Positions 6,462-6,751 of a stretch of DNA of 6,751 nt are shown here, piece by piece. The DNA is from Caldisericaceae bacterium (lineage in GTDB: Bacteria > Caldisericota > Caldisericia > Caldisericales > Caldisericaceae), in contig JAGHAO010000205.1 in NCBI GenBank assembly GCA_021161495.1, forward strand, positions 1-6,751. Reading direction: 5' to 3'. Every line of letters begins with the position of its first letter. Position 1 is the first letter of the stretch. The notes under the pieces were generated by a model. That model had not been told where the DNA came from, searched no databases, and saw only the letters and a list, made by a program, of their open reading frames with translations. Position numbers and translations under genes: made by a program.

Positions 6462-6565
6462 GTCACTCCGAACTCGTTTCAGAGTCTATTCTTTTTCCGC
6501 TTTTGGAGTGTACTCTGCTAAAAGAATTAAAAATAAGACCCTGAGTAAAAACACCTCAGGGTGAC
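6462..6565. repeat. Palindromic repeat pair B
   Basis: This 104-base element has the same plan as pair A without the left-end insertion. A forward copy, GTCACTCCGAAC-TCG-TTTCAGAGTCT (6462-6487), faces an inverted copy (6537-6565). The forward copy folds as ACTCCGAA/TTCAGAGT with one mismatch. The inverted copy folds as ACCCTGAG (6538-6545) with CTCAGGGT (6555-6562) around a 9-base A-rich loop. Bases 6476-6565 align with 6301-6389 with about 16 substitutions and a one-base gap. Confidence 0.8.
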
Positions 6566-6578
6566 GAATACACCTGTC

Positions 6579-6599
6579 GTCCTGAACTTGTTTCAGGAC
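6579..6599. repeat. Clean solo hairpin copy of the repeat family
   Basis: GTCCTGAA (6579-6586) pairs perfectly with TTCAGGAC (6592-6599) around a CTTGT loop. This is the tidiest copy of the family consensus CCTGAACTTGTTTCAGG. A T run (6604-6608) begins 4 bases after the stem, so it could act as an intrinsic terminator on the + strand. No + strand gene ends nearby that would need one. Confidence 0.75.
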
Positions 6600-6618
6600 C
6601 TCGTTTTTGTCGTCTTTA

Positions 6619-6630
6619 TTTCAGCATCTC
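6619..6630 (+). repeat. Half copy of the repeat
   Basis: TTTCAGCATCTC is identical to the right end of the single copy at 6444-6455, but no matching left arm precedes it. It looks like a decayed or truncated unit and marks the right edge of the cluster. Confidence 0.45.
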
Positions 6631-6641
6631 TCTTCTTCCTA

Positions 6642-6656
6642 TTGCAAATTTTGCAA
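6642..6656. promoter_or_regulatory. Operator-like TTGCAAA palindrome
   Basis: TTGCAAA-T-TTTGCAA is a 15-base inverted repeat with perfect 7-base arms and one central base. It lies about 50 bases before the start of the gene at the right edge. Its first TTGCAA could serve as a -35 box, with AAAAAT (6665-6670) 17 bases downstream as a weak -10 box, which would place a regulator site over the promoter. This is inference from position and symmetry. Confidence 0.35.
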
Positions 6657-6672
6657 AATCCGCTAAAAATGT

Positions 6673-6689
6673 ATTGCAGTAAATTGCAG
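6673..6689 (+). repeat. Tandem ATTGCAG motif, one helical turn apart
   Basis: ATTGCAG occurs at 6673-6679 and again at 6683-6689, exactly 10 bases apart. With the two TTGCA copies in the palindrome at 6642-6656, this gives four TTGCA motifs in 47 bases just upstream of a ribosome site. This could be a binding array for one regulator. Confidence 0.35.
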
Positions 6690-6692
6690 AAC

Positions 6693-6697
6693 GGAGG
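6693..6697 (+). promoter_or_regulatory. Shine-Dalgarno site defining a TTG start
   Basis: GGAGG lies 7 bases before the TTG at 6705, an ideal spacing. No ATG or GTG is in range downstream, so this site is the main reason for calling the partial gene at the window edge. Confidence 0.55.
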
Positions 6698-6704
6698 TAG
6701 ATTA

Positions 6705-6751
6705 TTGAGCATATTTCGCAGAATTAGGCATTCGGGAATTTTGAAAAAACA
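6705..6751 (+). CDS. Start of an unidentified gene running off the window
   Basis: A TTG start opens a frame reading MSIFRRIRHSGILKK (first residue taken as Met) that stays open to the last base. The evidence is the strong GGAGG site 7 bases upstream and a possible promoter further back. The 15 visible residues are strongly basic (RR, R, KK), as in a cytoplasmic N-terminus or DNA-binding tail, but this is too little to assign a family. It points away from the repeat cluster and in the same direction as the recycling operon. A chance open frame of this length is possible; the ribosome site is what raises the call. Confidence 0.45.
   Translation, partial: MSIFRRIRHSGILKK

Noticed and set aside
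6579..6608. Intrinsic terminator (GTCCTGAA/TTCAGGAC stem plus T run)
   Set aside because: The shape fits, but no + strand gene ends within 1.2 kb upstream and the hairpin belongs to the repeat family, so it is listed as a repeat.
6262..6630. CRISPR array
   Set aside because: Units are palindromic, in both orientations, of unequal spacing and diverged from each other; there are no uniform repeats with unique spacers and no cas gene.

Overview
The window looks bacterial: standard-code ORFs with Shine-Dalgarno sites and tightly packed genes. The five enzymes are lysine- and phenylalanine-rich, and by eye the genes are of intermediate GC (roughly mid-40s percent), while the right-hand intergenic part is more AT-rich. 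An AnmK-type kinase and a meso-diaminopimelate (DAP) decarboxylase point to a DAP-containing, probably Gram-negative-type cell wall. I cannot name the phylum from the sequence. Elusimicrobiota or a similar little-studied lineage is only a guess.

Positions 1-5328 hold one co-directional run of five genes on the + strand: anmK (5' end cut by the window edge), a SIS-family glucosamine-6-phosphate deaminase (NagB-II type), nagA, an Ala-Glu dipeptide epimerase of the enolase superfamily, and lysA. The junctions are an 11-base overlap, a 2-base gap, another 11-base overlap and a 4-base ATGA overlap, so this is almost certainly an operon with translational coupling. The genes form a peptidoglycan-recycling pathway. 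AnmK phosphorylates anhydro-MurNAc. NagA and the SIS deaminase carry GlcNAc-6-P to fructose-6-P. The epimerase turns L-Ala-D-Glu into L-Ala-L-Glu so that it can be hydrolysed, and LysA turns DAP (recycled or newly made) into lysine. The MurNAc-6-P etherase (MurQ), the amidases and the peptidases that would complete the pathway are not in the window.

Positions 5383-5982 hold a convergent - strand gene for a small four-helix membrane protein that I do not recognise. It has no visible Shine-Dalgarno site and a promoter-like sequence so close to its start that it may be leaderless.

Positions 5983-6704 hold no convincing gene. From 6262 to 6630 there is a cluster of palindromic repeats around the motif GTCAC(C/T)CTGAAC-TTG-TTTCAGGGTCT. 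They are arranged as two head-to-head pairs (6262-6389 and 6462-6565, about 80% identical over their shared 90 bases), one variant single copy, one clean hairpin and one half copy. Differences between copies preserve base pairing at one stem position, and one loop slot carries two unrelated hairpins. The last 110 bases carry an operator-like TTGCAAA palindrome, repeated TTGCAG motifs and a strong Shine-Dalgarno site, followed by a TTG start codon of a gene that runs off the right edge.
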